Shown: positions 7,905-16,480 of the stretch, in pieces
Numbering within the stretch: the first letter of the stretch is position 1
Layout: the number at the start of each line of letters is the position of its first letter
Source: Sandaracinaceae bacterium
GTDB lineage: Bacteria > Myxococcota_A > Polyangia > Polyangiales > JADJQN01
Length of the DNA: 64,000 nt
Direction: 5' to 3'
Assembly: GCA_016712745.1 (NCBI GenBank)
Contig: JADJQN010000015.1
Location: 558,001-622,000, forward strand
Notes under the pieces: generated by a model
Seen by the model: only the letters and a program-made list of their open reading frames with translations
The model's database searches: none
Told to the model about the DNA's origin: nothing
Made by a program: the position numbers and the translations under genes

Positions 7905-9380
7905 ATGCAATCTTCCGGGGTGCGTTCGCGGTGGTTATTCGGGCTTACCGTCGCGTCGTTGATCGGTTGCGGGCCACCGATGACGCACGAAGCTGCGACG
8001 ACGCCTAGCAGCGAAGCGCCGGCGCCGGCGCGCCCGGTGGTGGCCGACACGCGGGAGCTTCCGGGCGTTGGTTGCACAATCGACCTTGAGCATCACAACG
8101 CCTTCGTTGGTGACGCGGCGCATGCCATCGGTACAGTTCGCAACAGCGAAGGCGTGAGTCAGTCGTGGCCGCTCGCGCAGTATTCGGAGACTGGTGCGCA
8201 GCGCTTCGACTGGCTGGTGACGGCGCTCTACTTGCCGGCGCGTGCAGGCGAAACCGCAGTCGAGCGCTTGTCGCGTGCGCTGCTCGTGTGGAGCGAAGAG
8301 TCGCACGTCAACCCGCAGCATCCGTCCGTGGAGATCGTGAGCGAAAACGCGCGCGTGTGGACGTTTGCGCGCGATGCGTCTTGGATGACGCGGTTGCGCC
8401 TTGAGCTGGTTGGTCCGTACGTCGTTGCCGTCGATTCTAACTACGGACCGAGTGGCGAAGCGGCATCGGCGCGCTTTGTGGGCAGTCTCTCATGCACTGG
8501 GCGGGAGCCCGCAGCTCCGGTTTTCGCGTTGCGCAGTGTGCCCGAGATGAATCTGGCACTCGAGTTGCCCGACGGCATGCAAGAGTCCGCGTCCGCCGCG
8601 AGCGCGAACGAGGATGTCGCTCAGCCGGTCCACCCGATCGCGCGAATCGGTCGGGTGGTGCGCGCGTTTGAGGGTCGTGTCGGGCGACTCACGTTGGCCG
8701 CACGCGTTCACGAATACGAGCGCTCGGTTGCCGTCGATGCTGACGCGCTGCTACTCCGCTTCATGCGCAATGAGCACGGCGCGCCTGAGAATTTTACCGC
8801 AGTGCGTGGATGCGGCGATGCTGGGCGCGCGAAATTCTTGTGTAATACCCCTGGCGAGTCCGCCGGGCACGAACGGGCGTCGAGTCTGCTTGAGCTTGAC
8901 CGCCATGTGGTCTTTCTCGATGCACGCGCACCACTCGATATGACCTCTGACGAGTGGATGGCGCTTTTATACTTTCTCGCTCAGACACACGCCGTCGTGC
9001 AGGACGATGCACAGGCAACGGCGCGTGCGGACGCAGCGCAGCTCGGCGTCGTTGTCGATGCGGCTGCGGTTGATGGTGCGTTGCGCGGTCTGCGTGCTTC
9101 ACTTGCTTCATGTTTTCGTCGTGCGACGACAGAGCAGACCTACATGCTGTCGATCAACCGAGGCGGTGATGTAACTGATGTCCTCGAAGGCGGAGGCGAC
9201 GATGCGCGCGACGCAACAATCGACGCCTGCGCTGCCCGCGCGTTTCGCACCGCCCACTTCGACCAGGCTTACACAGCGCGCACCGCATATCTGCGCTGCA
9301 CCTCGCGCGGCTGCGAACAAGCACCTGAATACGCAACCACCACCTCGTTACCCGCATGTGAAAACGGGGACGATCGGTGA
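7905..9380 (+). CDS. Lipoprotein with AgmX/PglI-like C-terminal region
   Basis: 491 residues. The signal ends in the lipobox LIGC (Cys near residue 22), followed by a Pro/Ala-rich linker. The C-terminal part (about residues 390-480) has the pattern of the AgmX/PglI C-terminal domain: a Cys in RASLASCFRRA, YMLSINRGGDV, and CAARAFR. Function is unknown; in myxobacteria such domains occur in envelope and gliding-related proteins. Its TGA at 9378 lies inside one arm of a 28-bp inverted repeat shared with the convergent gene, so the last residues are encoded by the hairpin. Confidence 0.6.
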   Translation: MQSSGVRSRWLFGLTVASLIGCGPPMTHEAATTPSSEAPAPARPVVADTRELPGVGCTIDLEHHNAFVGDAAHAIGTVRNSEGVSQSWPLAQYSETGAQRFDWLVTALYLPARAGETAVERLSRALLVWSEESHVNPQHPSVEIVSENARVWTFARDASWMTRLRLELVGPYVVAVDSNYGPSGEAASARFVGSLSCTGREPAAPVFALRSVPEMNLALELPDGMQESASAASANEDVAQPVHPIARIGRVVRAFEGRVGRLTLAARVHEYERSVAVDADALLLRFMRNEHGAPENFTAVRGCGDAGRAKFLCNTPGESAGHERASSLLELDRHVVFLDARAPLDMTSDEWMALLYFLAQTHAVVQDDAQATARADAAQLGVVVDAAAVDGALRGLRASLASCFRRATTEQTYMLSINRGGDVTDVLEGGGDDARDATIDACAARAFRTAHFDQAYTARTAYLRCTSRGCEQAPEYATTTSLPACENGDDR

Positions 9381-9479
9381 AATAGTGAAATAGGGACGTG
9401 CTCCGAGCGTACGTCGAAGTTCAGCTGATGGGGGGGCCTCAGCCTCGGGCGCTATTTCACTATTTCACCGATCGTCCCC
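9366..9479. repeat. Long perfect hairpin (28-bp stem) between convergent genes
   Basis: 9366-9393 and 9452-9479 are a perfect 28-bp inverted repeat starting GGGGACGATCGG and containing GTGAAATA twice in tandem. The 58-nt interior has a short CCGAG/CTCGG pair and the palindrome TCAGCTGA. The left arm carries the TGA of the upstream plus-strand gene and the right arm carries the TAG of the minus-strand gene, so each protein's last residues come from the repeat. It could end transcription in both directions, but there is no T-run. The GGGGACG ends recall REP-type palindromes. Confidence 0.85.
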
Positions 9480-10444
9480 GATCCTAGCGAGGGGTGTAAG
9501 AGCAGTTTGCCGACGACCTTGCCGGCGCTTGATCGCTCGTGCGCAAGCTCGGCGCTTCCGAGAGGGAACGTTGCTTCGATGATGGGCGTGATCTCTCGCG
9601 CGGCGGCTGCCGCCACCAACACTTCTAGCACGGGGCTTCGCGCACGGCCGAGGGAGCCTCGAACGTTTCGCGATGTCGCCAATGCGAAGTAGTCGGCTAC
9701 ACGCTGCACGACCAGGGCGACAGTGCCGTCGGGCTTCAACAACGCCCGGCACGCAGCGAGCGGGTACGTCAAGGTTCCCACGGCGTGCAGCACGAGGTCG
9801 TACGGCCCATGGGAACGCGCGGCAGCGAGTGCGTCGCCGCGTGTATAATCGATCGCCTTCGCGCCGAGTGATTCAACGAGTGCGACATTTGTTGTCGAGC
9901 AAACGCCAACGGCCTTTGCGCCAAACTTTCGCGCGAGCTGAATCGTACACAAGCCCACGCCTCCTGAGGCGCCCAGGATAAGGACGCTTGCGCCCGGCTT
10001 CTGATCCACGTGCGCGAAGTCGATGAGGGCTTGATGCGCGGTGGCCCCCGCTACAGGGAGGCAGGCGGCGTCGTCGAACGAGAGACTCTCGGGCAGCGCA
10101 GCGAGCTGATCTTCCTTCACCACGACCTCGCTCGCGTAGCTGCCGAGCTGTTTGCGCGCGAAGTCCGTCGCGCCGACCACACGCGTGCCCACTGCAAACG
10201 CTTGAACGCGCGGTCCGATTTCGGAAATCTCACCCGCGAAATCGACCCCAACTACGAGGGGCCCTGAAGGTCCGATGAAGCGATGTGCAAGCCGCAGGGG
10301 ACCGCCCCGACGCATCTTCCAATCCACCGGATTCACCGCGATCGAGCGCACGCTTACACGTATTTCGTCGGGTTCAAGTGCGCGCGATGGAAGCTCCATC
10401 AACGTTAGCGGCAGCGCAGCGGACTTCGACGTAGCAACGATCAT
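9452..10444 (-). CDS. Zinc-free MDR-family NAD(P)-dependent oxidoreductase
   Basis: 330 residues of the medium-chain dehydrogenase/quinone-oxidoreductase type. The N-terminal GroES-like domain shows IAVNPVDWKMRRG and VVGVDFAGEISEIG; the Rossmann domain has the NADP-binding VLILGASGGVGLCTIQLA. The structural-zinc Cys cluster of alcohol dehydrogenases is absent, fitting a quinone/enone reductase. The C-terminus (GSGTIGEIVK) is read from the 28-bp hairpin, so the ancestral gene probably ended slightly earlier. Substrate unknown. Confidence 0.85.
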   Translation of the reverse strand: MIVATSKSAALPLTLMELPSRALEPDEIRVSVRSIAVNPVDWKMRRGGPLRLAHRFIGPSGPLVVGVDFAGEISEIGPRVQAFAVGTRVVGATDFARKQLGSYASEVVVKEDQLAALPESLSFDDAACLPVAGATAHQALIDFAHVDQKPGASVLILGASGGVGLCTIQLARKFGAKAVGVCSTTNVALVESLGAKAIDYTRGDALAAARSHGPYDLVLHAVGTLTYPLAACRALLKPDGTVALVVQRVADYFALATSRNVRGSLGRARSPVLEVLVAAAAAREITPIIEATFPLGSAELAHERSSAGKVVGKLLLHPSLGSGTIGEIVK

Positions 10445-10472
10445 CGCGACGCCAGCGTACCCCCAACAAATA

Positions 10473-10602
10473 GGGGACGTTCCCCTTTTATTCGTGCGCG
10501 CCGGAAGAAAAGAGAAGGGGACGTTCCCCTTATATTTGTGCGCGTGAAAAAGGGGAACGTCCCCTTTAGCTCCGCGCGGGCCGAAAAAGGGGAACGTCCC
10601 CT
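10473..10602. repeat. Cluster of four REP-like palindromes
   Basis: Copies lie at 10473-10487 and 10516-10530 (AGGGGACGTTCCCCT) and, in reverse complement, at 10551-10565 and 10588-10602 (AGGGGAACGTCCCCT). The spacers between them also resemble each other, with a GCGCG core followed by an A-rich run. The fourth copy abuts the stop codon of the TPR gene. The two-plus-two orientation and near-perfect palindromes are typical of REP/BIME-type repeats; no transposase of the RAYT kind is in the window. Confidence 0.8.
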
Positions 10603-12636
10603 TTATTCGGTGGTTAGGGCGTTTAGGGAGCGGCGCATTTCCTCGCGGCTTTGCTCGAGGCCGCCGGCGACGCTGCCGTCGAGGGAGTGCATGTCTGTGG
10701 TTGAGAGGACGACACGCAACGCGAATACGCGGTCGTGAAACTCATCGACGATGCGGCGGCCGAATGCTTCCTCACTTTCGCCGCGCTTCTTTGCTACATC
10801 GACGCACTGAATGCGTGAGCCGTCGGGGCCGCTCAGGCAGGCTGTAACCCCGGCGCTCGAGTTTCCGCTCAACGCTACGGTGAAACCGCGTTCACCATCG
10901 CGGAAGCGCGGTGAGCGAGCGAGAGCGTCGCCCGCGAGGGTGGCAGCTTCGCCGCTCGCTCGGTTGTTCACCGTTGCTGGTAACGCGAGGCCGAGGCGTC
11001 GGATCACGCCCGGGTCTTTTTGCATGGCGCGCGAATAGAGCGAGCGCGCTTCGCTTTGACGACCGAGCGACCATGCTGCTTCAGCGCCTATTGCTGCGAC
11101 GCGCGCCGTGAGCAGAGCCTCGTCCGGTGGAAGATTGGAGAGTGCGCGCCGCGCAAGAGTGAGGGCTTGCTGCTCATCACCGCGCGAAAGCTCCACCTCA
11201 GCACGCAGCGCATCCCGGTAGGGCGCGACCGCCGTGAAGCGTGCGTCCTCGGTCGCCGCGCGATCTAGCGCAACTGCCACAACGCCCGGCCCTACCACCT
11301 CGACTAGGTCGGCGACGAGCCAGCTCGGAACCGGCTCGATGCCGCCTCGCACGTACATTCGGACTGTTTCGACGAGGCGGTGATTGTTCGACACCGAACC
11401 TAAAACGCGCTGCTCGTCGCCCCACACCTGCCATGCGTCGAAAATCGAGCTGAGACGGGCGCCCACGCGTTCGAAGAAAGACCCGCTGGAAGCGTGCTCG
11501 AAGCGCATTTGCGTTTCAGTTCGGCGAATCGCGCGACGCAAAAGCGCATGCCCGCCTTGCGCCTGTTCGGCATTCGATGACGAGAGCCCGCGCCGGTCGG
11601 GTCGGGCGAGCGCTCGCTCAATGATCTCGAATGCAGAATCTATTTCGCCGACCACCAGCAAGGTCGTCGCGAGCACAGCGTCCGTTTCCGCGTGATCTTG
11701 GTCGCGCAAGTTCGCCGGCTGACGCGCGCGCCAGCGTTGCATTTCCCGAAGCGCTTCGATCGCTTGCTGCGCCTTGCCTTCATCGCAATAGAGCGAGGCT
11801 AAGAAGCGCCATGGATTCGCGGTCGTGAACTCGAGGCGCGCCGCGCCTTCCTTGGCGAGTCGCTCGGCATCGCTTCGACGCATCACGCTCAGAGCCGCGA
11901 GCGCGGCATTGTATGCGTGAACTGTGATCTGTTGCGTCGGCGCAGCTTGCTCAGCCCCGGCAGCGGGGGCAGGCGCACCGGACCGTCGCCGAGCTCCTTC
12001 AAGGGCTGCGATGCAGGCGTCGTATTGCGGCTGGCGTGTGCCGGCTTCTGCTTCAATCGCACACAAGGCGTTGAGACCGAGCGATGCCTCCCATGGATCG
12101 TTGGTAGCGACCGCGCGGCGCGCGAACTCGCGGGCTCGGTCGTATTCGCGGAGGTGAATAAGCGGCCATGCGTGCTCGGCGAGCAGATCCGGATCATAGA
12201 GCGAGTCGTAAAACTCGATGATGTTCAGCTGATAGTCGTATTGCTCGATCTCGCCCGCGAGCTGCGTAATCTCGAAGAGAATGGCCTGATGCAGCCGCCA
12301 GGGCGCACCGGAGGGGCGGTTGATGCCCCACTGCTCTTCGTAAAGCTCGCGCGCGCGACCGAGATAGTGCATCGCGCGGGCAAGCGATCCTTCCGCTTCG
12401 CGCAAAACACATCCAAGCACGTAGTTGCCAACGATCGAATCGGGGTTGCGACGTAGAATCGCCTCGACCTTGGTGCGCGCGCTTAGCAGTTGATTGTCGG
12501 TGTACAGGCCGTACGCCTCGAGCTCCTCGGGTGTTCCGCGAAAAGGCGCGGGACGCGTTTGCGCGCGGCCGTCAGTCGCAATAGCGGCGACGGCAACGAG
12601 CAGACTCAAGAGAGCTATGAGGCGCAAAGACTTCAT
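10603..12636 (-). CDS. Exported TPR protein of the MoxR operon
   Basis: 677 residues from the ATG at 12636, which overlaps the MoxR stop as ATGA and begins a signal peptide (MKSLRLIALLSLLVAVAAI, cleaved after GRAQ). The longer frame from 12909 merely reads through the MoxR gene. The body is helical with repeated TPR-like units, e.g. NPDSIVGNYVLGCVLREAEG and WRFLASLYCDEGKAQQAIEAL. It is probably periplasmic. In MoxR/DUF58 operons TPR proteins commonly accompany the AAA ATPase; a scaffolding role is inferred. The stop TAA at 10603 directly adjoins a REP-like palindrome. Confidence 0.75.
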   Translation of the reverse strand: MKSLRLIALLSLLVAVAAIATDGRAQTRPAPFRGTPEELEAYGLYTDNQLLSARTKVEAILRRNPDSIVGNYVLGCVLREAEGSLARAMHYLGRARELYEEQWGINRPSGAPWRLHQAILFEITQLAGEIEQYDYQLNIIEFYDSLYDPDLLAEHAWPLIHLREYDRAREFARRAVATNDPWEASLGLNALCAIEAEAGTRQPQYDACIAALEGARRRSGAPAPAAGAEQAAPTQQITVHAYNAALAALSVMRRSDAERLAKEGAARLEFTTANPWRFLASLYCDEGKAQQAIEALREMQRWRARQPANLRDQDHAETDAVLATTLLVVGEIDSAFEIIERALARPDRRGLSSSNAEQAQGGHALLRRAIRRTETQMRFEHASSGSFFERVGARLSSIFDAWQVWGDEQRVLGSVSNNHRLVETVRMYVRGGIEPVPSWLVADLVEVVGPGVVAVALDRAATEDARFTAVAPYRDALRAEVELSRGDEQQALTLARRALSNLPPDEALLTARVAAIGAEAAWSLGRQSEARSLYSRAMQKDPGVIRRLGLALPATVNNRASGEAATLAGDALARSPRFRDGERGFTVALSGNSSAGVTACLSGPDGSRIQCVDVAKKRGESEEAFGRRIVDEFHDRVFALRVVLSTTDMHSLDGSVAGGLEQSREEMRRSLNALTTE

Positions 12637-13670
12637 CGACGCAACGTAAGTCGCGCGAGCTTGTCGAGCGGTTCCGCCGCGCAGTCGCGGATGACCTGAT
12701 CGACGTTGCCGATACCGGGCGCAAGCTCCAAGCGATGAGCGAAGATCAACATCGCGAGCTCGAACACATCTTCTGCCGTGACGTAGTCTCGCACGCGCGT
12801 GAGGGCCCGCGCTTGCAGCGCTGGAATCATCAATACTAGAGAGCGGGTGGATGCTCCTTGCAACACGCGCTCGTCGGAGCGAGTCCGCGCTGCGATGTCG
12901 ACCAAGCATTCGCGAACCTCCGGCGCGACCCAGACGAAGTTCTCGATCACGTTGCGTGCTTCGATAATCTCGGTGCGCGTAACGCGAGGCATCGCATTGC
13001 CAACGCCTGCCCGTCGCGTCTTGTAACTCGCCAGAACTTCGAGCTCGGCGTCGCGCTGAATGTGCTTCATGCGAATCTTGAAGAGGAATCGGTCGAGCTG
13101 TGCACTCGGAAGCGGAAAAGTGCCCGCCAAATCGAGCGGATTCTGCGTCGCGATCACGAAGAACAGCTGATCCAGCTTGCGCGTTCGGTTGTCGACGGTG
13201 CTCTGCTTCTCGGCCATCGCCTCCAGCATGGCGCTCTGCACCTTGGGCGAGGTGCGGTTGATTTCATCGGCCAGAACGATGTGCGCGAAGATGGGACCGG
13301 CGCGGAAGAAGAACTTGTTGGTATTGGGATCGAAGATGGTCGTGCCCGTCACGTCGCTCGGTAAAAGGTCAGGCGTAAATTGAATACGACGGAAGGTCAC
13401 TATCTCGTCGTGGGGCTGGTCGTCGATGATGCAATCGCCCAGCGCCTTGGCGAGCGTGGTCTTGCCGGAACCGGGATAGTCTTCGAGAAGCACGTGGCCG
13501 TCCGCGAGAAGGGCGATGATGATTGTCTCGATAACCTCATCACGACCACGTACGGCCGCTTGCATGCGTGCACGAACGCGCTGCACAACGTTGAACGCGC
13601 CGTTCAAATCCGTGATGGGCGGTGCCAGGGTATGCGTAACGTGTTCGCTCTGTTCGAAGTCGGGTTCCAT
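12633..13670 (-). CDS. MoxR-family AAA+ ATPase
   Basis: 345 residues. The Walker A motif is DYPGSGKTT at about residues 65-73, Walker B is VLADEINR, sensor 1 is FVIATQNP, and the C-terminal lid has AR...DYVTAEDV. MoxR proteins act as chaperones for metal insertion or complex assembly, usually with DUF58 or VWA partners, as found here in the genes upstream. Its stop overlaps the following TPR gene by ATGA, and it lies 20 bp after the transglutaminase gene, so it is part of one operon. Confidence 0.92.
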   Translation of the reverse strand: MEPDFEQSEHVTHTLAPPITDLNGAFNVVQRVRARMQAAVRGRDEVIETIIIALLADGHVLLEDYPGSGKTTLAKALGDCIIDDQPHDEIVTFRRIQFTPDLLPSDVTGTTIFDPNTNKFFFRAGPIFAHIVLADEINRTSPKVQSAMLEAMAEKQSTVDNRTRKLDQLFFVIATQNPLDLAGTFPLPSAQLDRFLFKIRMKHIQRDAELEVLASYKTRRAGVGNAMPRVTRTEIIEARNVIENFVWVAPEVRECLVDIAARTRSDERVLQGASTRSLVLMIPALQARALTRVRDYVTAEDVFELAMLIFAHRLELAPGIGNVDQVIRDCAAEPLDKLARLTLRR

Positions 13671-13690
13671 ATCGGTCCTCTGTGCCTAGT

Positions 13691-16246
13691 TCACTTGGAT
13701 GAGAAGAAAGAAATCGGGTTGATGGCGCCAAGCAAGCGCTTCCAGAAAGTGGTGTTGGCGCGGATCTCTTTGCGAACGGCGCGCATGATGGCACGTGTGC
13801 CAGCGACATCGAACTCGGGACGCGAGAGATCGTCGCCGGACGCTCGCAACGCGGCAGCGATGTTGCGCGTTGTGAGCTCTCGGAACGAAGGAGCGATTTG
13901 GGCAACACGCTCGGCGAAGACTTCTCGGGTCTCGGTGACATCGCGCGTATAGCCAACGTGACTTAGCGAATCGAGAATTGACCTATATCCAAGGCGTGCA
14001 ATCGTCTTCTGCTTCGCAAACGACGGGACCACCAGGCGCCAAATCTTGACGAAATAGAGCGCGAGCAGCGCTAGACCCAGCAGTATCGCGGAGGTCCAGA
14101 GAAAGATCTTCAGCCAGGGAAGTGAGTCATCTTTCTTTGGCGGCGGGTCGGCGGGATCCTCTTGCTCCTCGCGCGCCATCTCGCCAAGCATGCGCTGCAA
14201 GTCTTCGTCGGTGGGCTGTCCGGGCGGATCGAGGTTTCGCTCTGCAGCAATATCGAGCACGATCCATCCATAGCCCTCGACGTAGATCTCAGGCCACGCA
14301 TGCGCGTCGGAGCCGCGTAACAAGATCGCGGATCCGCCGCGTCGATTCTGTTCGTCAGAGTGGTATCCATTGCCCACGCGTGCCGGTATCCCGAGGGCGC
14401 GCCAGAGATACACGGCCGAGTGCGCGAAATGAACGCAGTAGCCGGTGCGGTCACCGAAGAGAAGGTCGGCCACCGGATCATCGACGCCCGCGTGACGATG
14501 GCGCGTGGAATAGGTGAGGTTGTGATCGAGGTAGAGTTTGACTGCAACCGCCTGCGCGAAGGGATCCGCGCGCCGCGCCTCGGGCATGCCGTTCACGATT
14601 TCATGCGCAAGAGCGGCGTAGCGGGGATCGGTCGGACCCTTCAGATAGTGCGCCCGTACATCCGGCGTCCACGCGGGGTTGCCAACGCGCGCGTGCAAGA
14701 GCTGCTGATACGGCACAGTCTGCGAACGCGAGGTGAAGCGGAATGCACGCACAAAGCGACTGGCATTCGGATTCGACGATGGAGCGAGACTTTCTTCAGA
14801 TTCGAGGGCAAAAGGCCCATTATGCTCGACAACCAACGCGACGCGGCCAGTTACGATTACGCGCCCCCGGGTCGGTGCCGATTCGCGCACGCGGACTTGC
14901 TGCGTGGGATACTCGCGGATGACATCCTGGTCAGCATCGGTACGCGACGACTCGATAAGCCGATGCCCGTTGAACTCGCTCCACACGCCTTGGCGGAAAT
15001 AGTATGCACCCGACGGAGGCGAGTAGTCATTGTCGAGCAAGACAACGGCCATCGGAGCACTTGACGGCTGCGGGATATCGTTGCGCTGAGACTCTTGATC
15101 GGTCTCTGACTGACGTTGCGATTGGCCAGAAGCACCGCCGTCGCTTGGAGGTGCGTTTGATCCGTTGCCGCCATCGGGGGGGCGCTGCTGCGTGCCGCCG
15201 TCGATGCCGCCGTCTTGCGCGCCTGCGCTGCCACCCGCGTCGGTAGCCGCGTCGCGTCCTTGCGAAGCGCCTCCGTCGACGCTGGCGTCGCCGCCACTTG
15301 AACCGCCGCCATCGGTGCCAGCGTCGCGCGCGCTCGAGCCGCCGCCATCCACGGCAGCGTCGCGCGCGGATGAGCCGCCGTCGATCCCCGCGTCGGTAGT
15401 GTGTGGATCCTGCTGGCCCGAGCTTGCGTCGGGGTTCTGTCCGGCTCCGCCGTCGCCCTCCTGCGGGCGCGCGCCTCCGTCGGGACCACTACCTGGCTGA
15501 TGTGGCACGCCTGCGTCGCGCACCTGCGGCGGAGTTTGCGGTGACTCGCCGTGGTCGGTGAGATTGATATCGCTCGCCGGCTTTGGCTGGGGAAGGGCGC
15601 TCGTCGTGAAGATAAGTACCGCAATCAGCGCCAAAACAGGCAGCGCGACGAGAGACGCGATGGAGACTTCGCCCTCGCGTTCAGCAAGTAGCAAAAGTGC
15701 GAGCACGACGATCGCGAGACCGCCAATCGCAAGCAGCACGTGCACGGGATCGAGCCCGGCCTGCCAGGCCCAGTCACTTAGCCAAAGCGGCCGGGCGATC
15801 ACTCCGTCACGGTGTGCTGCTAGCGCAAACGCCACAGCTCCAACGACCATCACGAGCTCGAGCACGATGAAGGTCTGCTTACGCACAACAAGAGCCCGCA
15901 CTGCCGATACGACAGCGAGCGATGTGACAAAGTAACGAATGATTCCAAAAGTGCGAAGCGAAGTGCCAGGTCCGAGCGCATCGGCGACGGACTCCCCGCG
16001 CAGAAGCAATGCGGTCAGCAGCCAGACCAGCAAAAGCGATCCAGCGACAGCGCTAAGCACGACCTCGGTCCGCCACTTCGATCGGCCGAGCCATTCCCCA
16101 AGCGCAACGCCGAGCACCGAGCCGATGACGCTTGCGACGACAGCCTCGCTCATCGCGAACTGCGAAGTGAGCGCGAGAGCGGCGAGGCCGAGCGCGAAGG
16201 CGCGCAGCGGATGGCGGATTGCTCGGACCGAAGCGCGAAACTTCAT
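13691..16246 (-). CDS. TgpA-like membrane transglutaminase
   Basis: 851 residues. An N-terminal block of about six or seven membrane helices (to about 215) is followed by a long low-complexity periplasmic linker of Asp-Ala-Gly, Gly and Ser (about 235-400). The transglutaminase core follows: GYCVHFAHSAVYLW (Cys near 600), DAHAWPEIYV (His near 649) and WIVLDI give the Cys-His-Asp triad. A last helix near 715-735 leads to a cytoplasmic DUF4129-like tail. The ATG at 16246 overlaps, as ATGA, the stop that the DUF58 gene would use in its restored frame. Members of this group support envelope functions; the substrate is unknown. Confidence 0.88.
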   Translation of the reverse strand: MKFRASVRAIRHPLRAFALGLAALALTSQFAMSEAVVASVIGSVLGVALGEWLGRSKWRTEVVLSAVAGSLLLVWLLTALLLRGESVADALGPGTSLRTFGIIRYFVTSLAVVSAVRALVVRKQTFIVLELVMVVGAVAFALAAHRDGVIARPLWLSDWAWQAGLDPVHVLLAIGGLAIVVLALLLLAEREGEVSIASLVALPVLALIAVLIFTTSALPQPKPASDINLTDHGESPQTPPQVRDAGVPHQPGSGPDGGARPQEGDGGAGQNPDASSGQQDPHTTDAGIDGGSSARDAAVDGGGSSARDAGTDGGGSSGGDASVDGGASQGRDAATDAGGSAGAQDGGIDGGTQQRPPDGGNGSNAPPSDGGASGQSQRQSETDQESQRNDIPQPSSAPMAVVLLDNDYSPPSGAYYFRQGVWSEFNGHRLIESSRTDADQDVIREYPTQQVRVRESAPTRGRVIVTGRVALVVEHNGPFALESEESLAPSSNPNASRFVRAFRFTSRSQTVPYQQLLHARVGNPAWTPDVRAHYLKGPTDPRYAALAHEIVNGMPEARRADPFAQAVAVKLYLDHNLTYSTRHRHAGVDDPVADLLFGDRTGYCVHFAHSAVYLWRALGIPARVGNGYHSDEQNRRGGSAILLRGSDAHAWPEIYVEGYGWIVLDIAAERNLDPPGQPTDEDLQRMLGEMAREEQEDPADPPPKKDDSLPWLKIFLWTSAILLGLALLALYFVKIWRLVVPSFAKQKTIARLGYRSILDSLSHVGYTRDVTETREVFAERVAQIAPSFRELTTRNIAAALRASGDDLSRPEFDVAGTRAIMRAVRKEIRANTTFWKRLLGAINPISFFSSK

Positions 16247-16480
16247 GCGCCTTGCTTTCCGCGCGCGAAGCGTCCGTCATAGACCCGGCCGAGCTTCCGA
16301 TCGAGAACCAGTACACGCGCACGGGCGGTCGACAGTGCGTCGACGACCTGCGTGAGCGCCTCTGTGTCGGTGAGCGAGCCGTCTTCGGGTCTTGCTTTCG
16401 CCGGCCGTGACGCCAAGCGTTTCCATTTCGGAATCTCCGCGACGTCGCGGACTCCATCGGTGCACACGACGAATCTTACC
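16243..16480 (-). pseudogene. Out-of-frame C-terminal tail of the DUF58 gene
   Basis: Downstream of the premature TAA at 16476, the next frame reads on as a credible C-terminus (RFVVCTDGVRDV, then EALTQVVDALSTARARVLVL) and ends in a TGA whose bases overlap the ATG of the transglutaminase gene. That ATGA coupling is the layout used elsewhere in this operon, so the tail is almost certainly the rest of the DUF58 protein. Joining needs a -1 shift near 16478; no slippery heptamer is seen, so a missing base (mutation or sequencing error) is more likely than programmed frameshifting. Confidence 0.65.
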
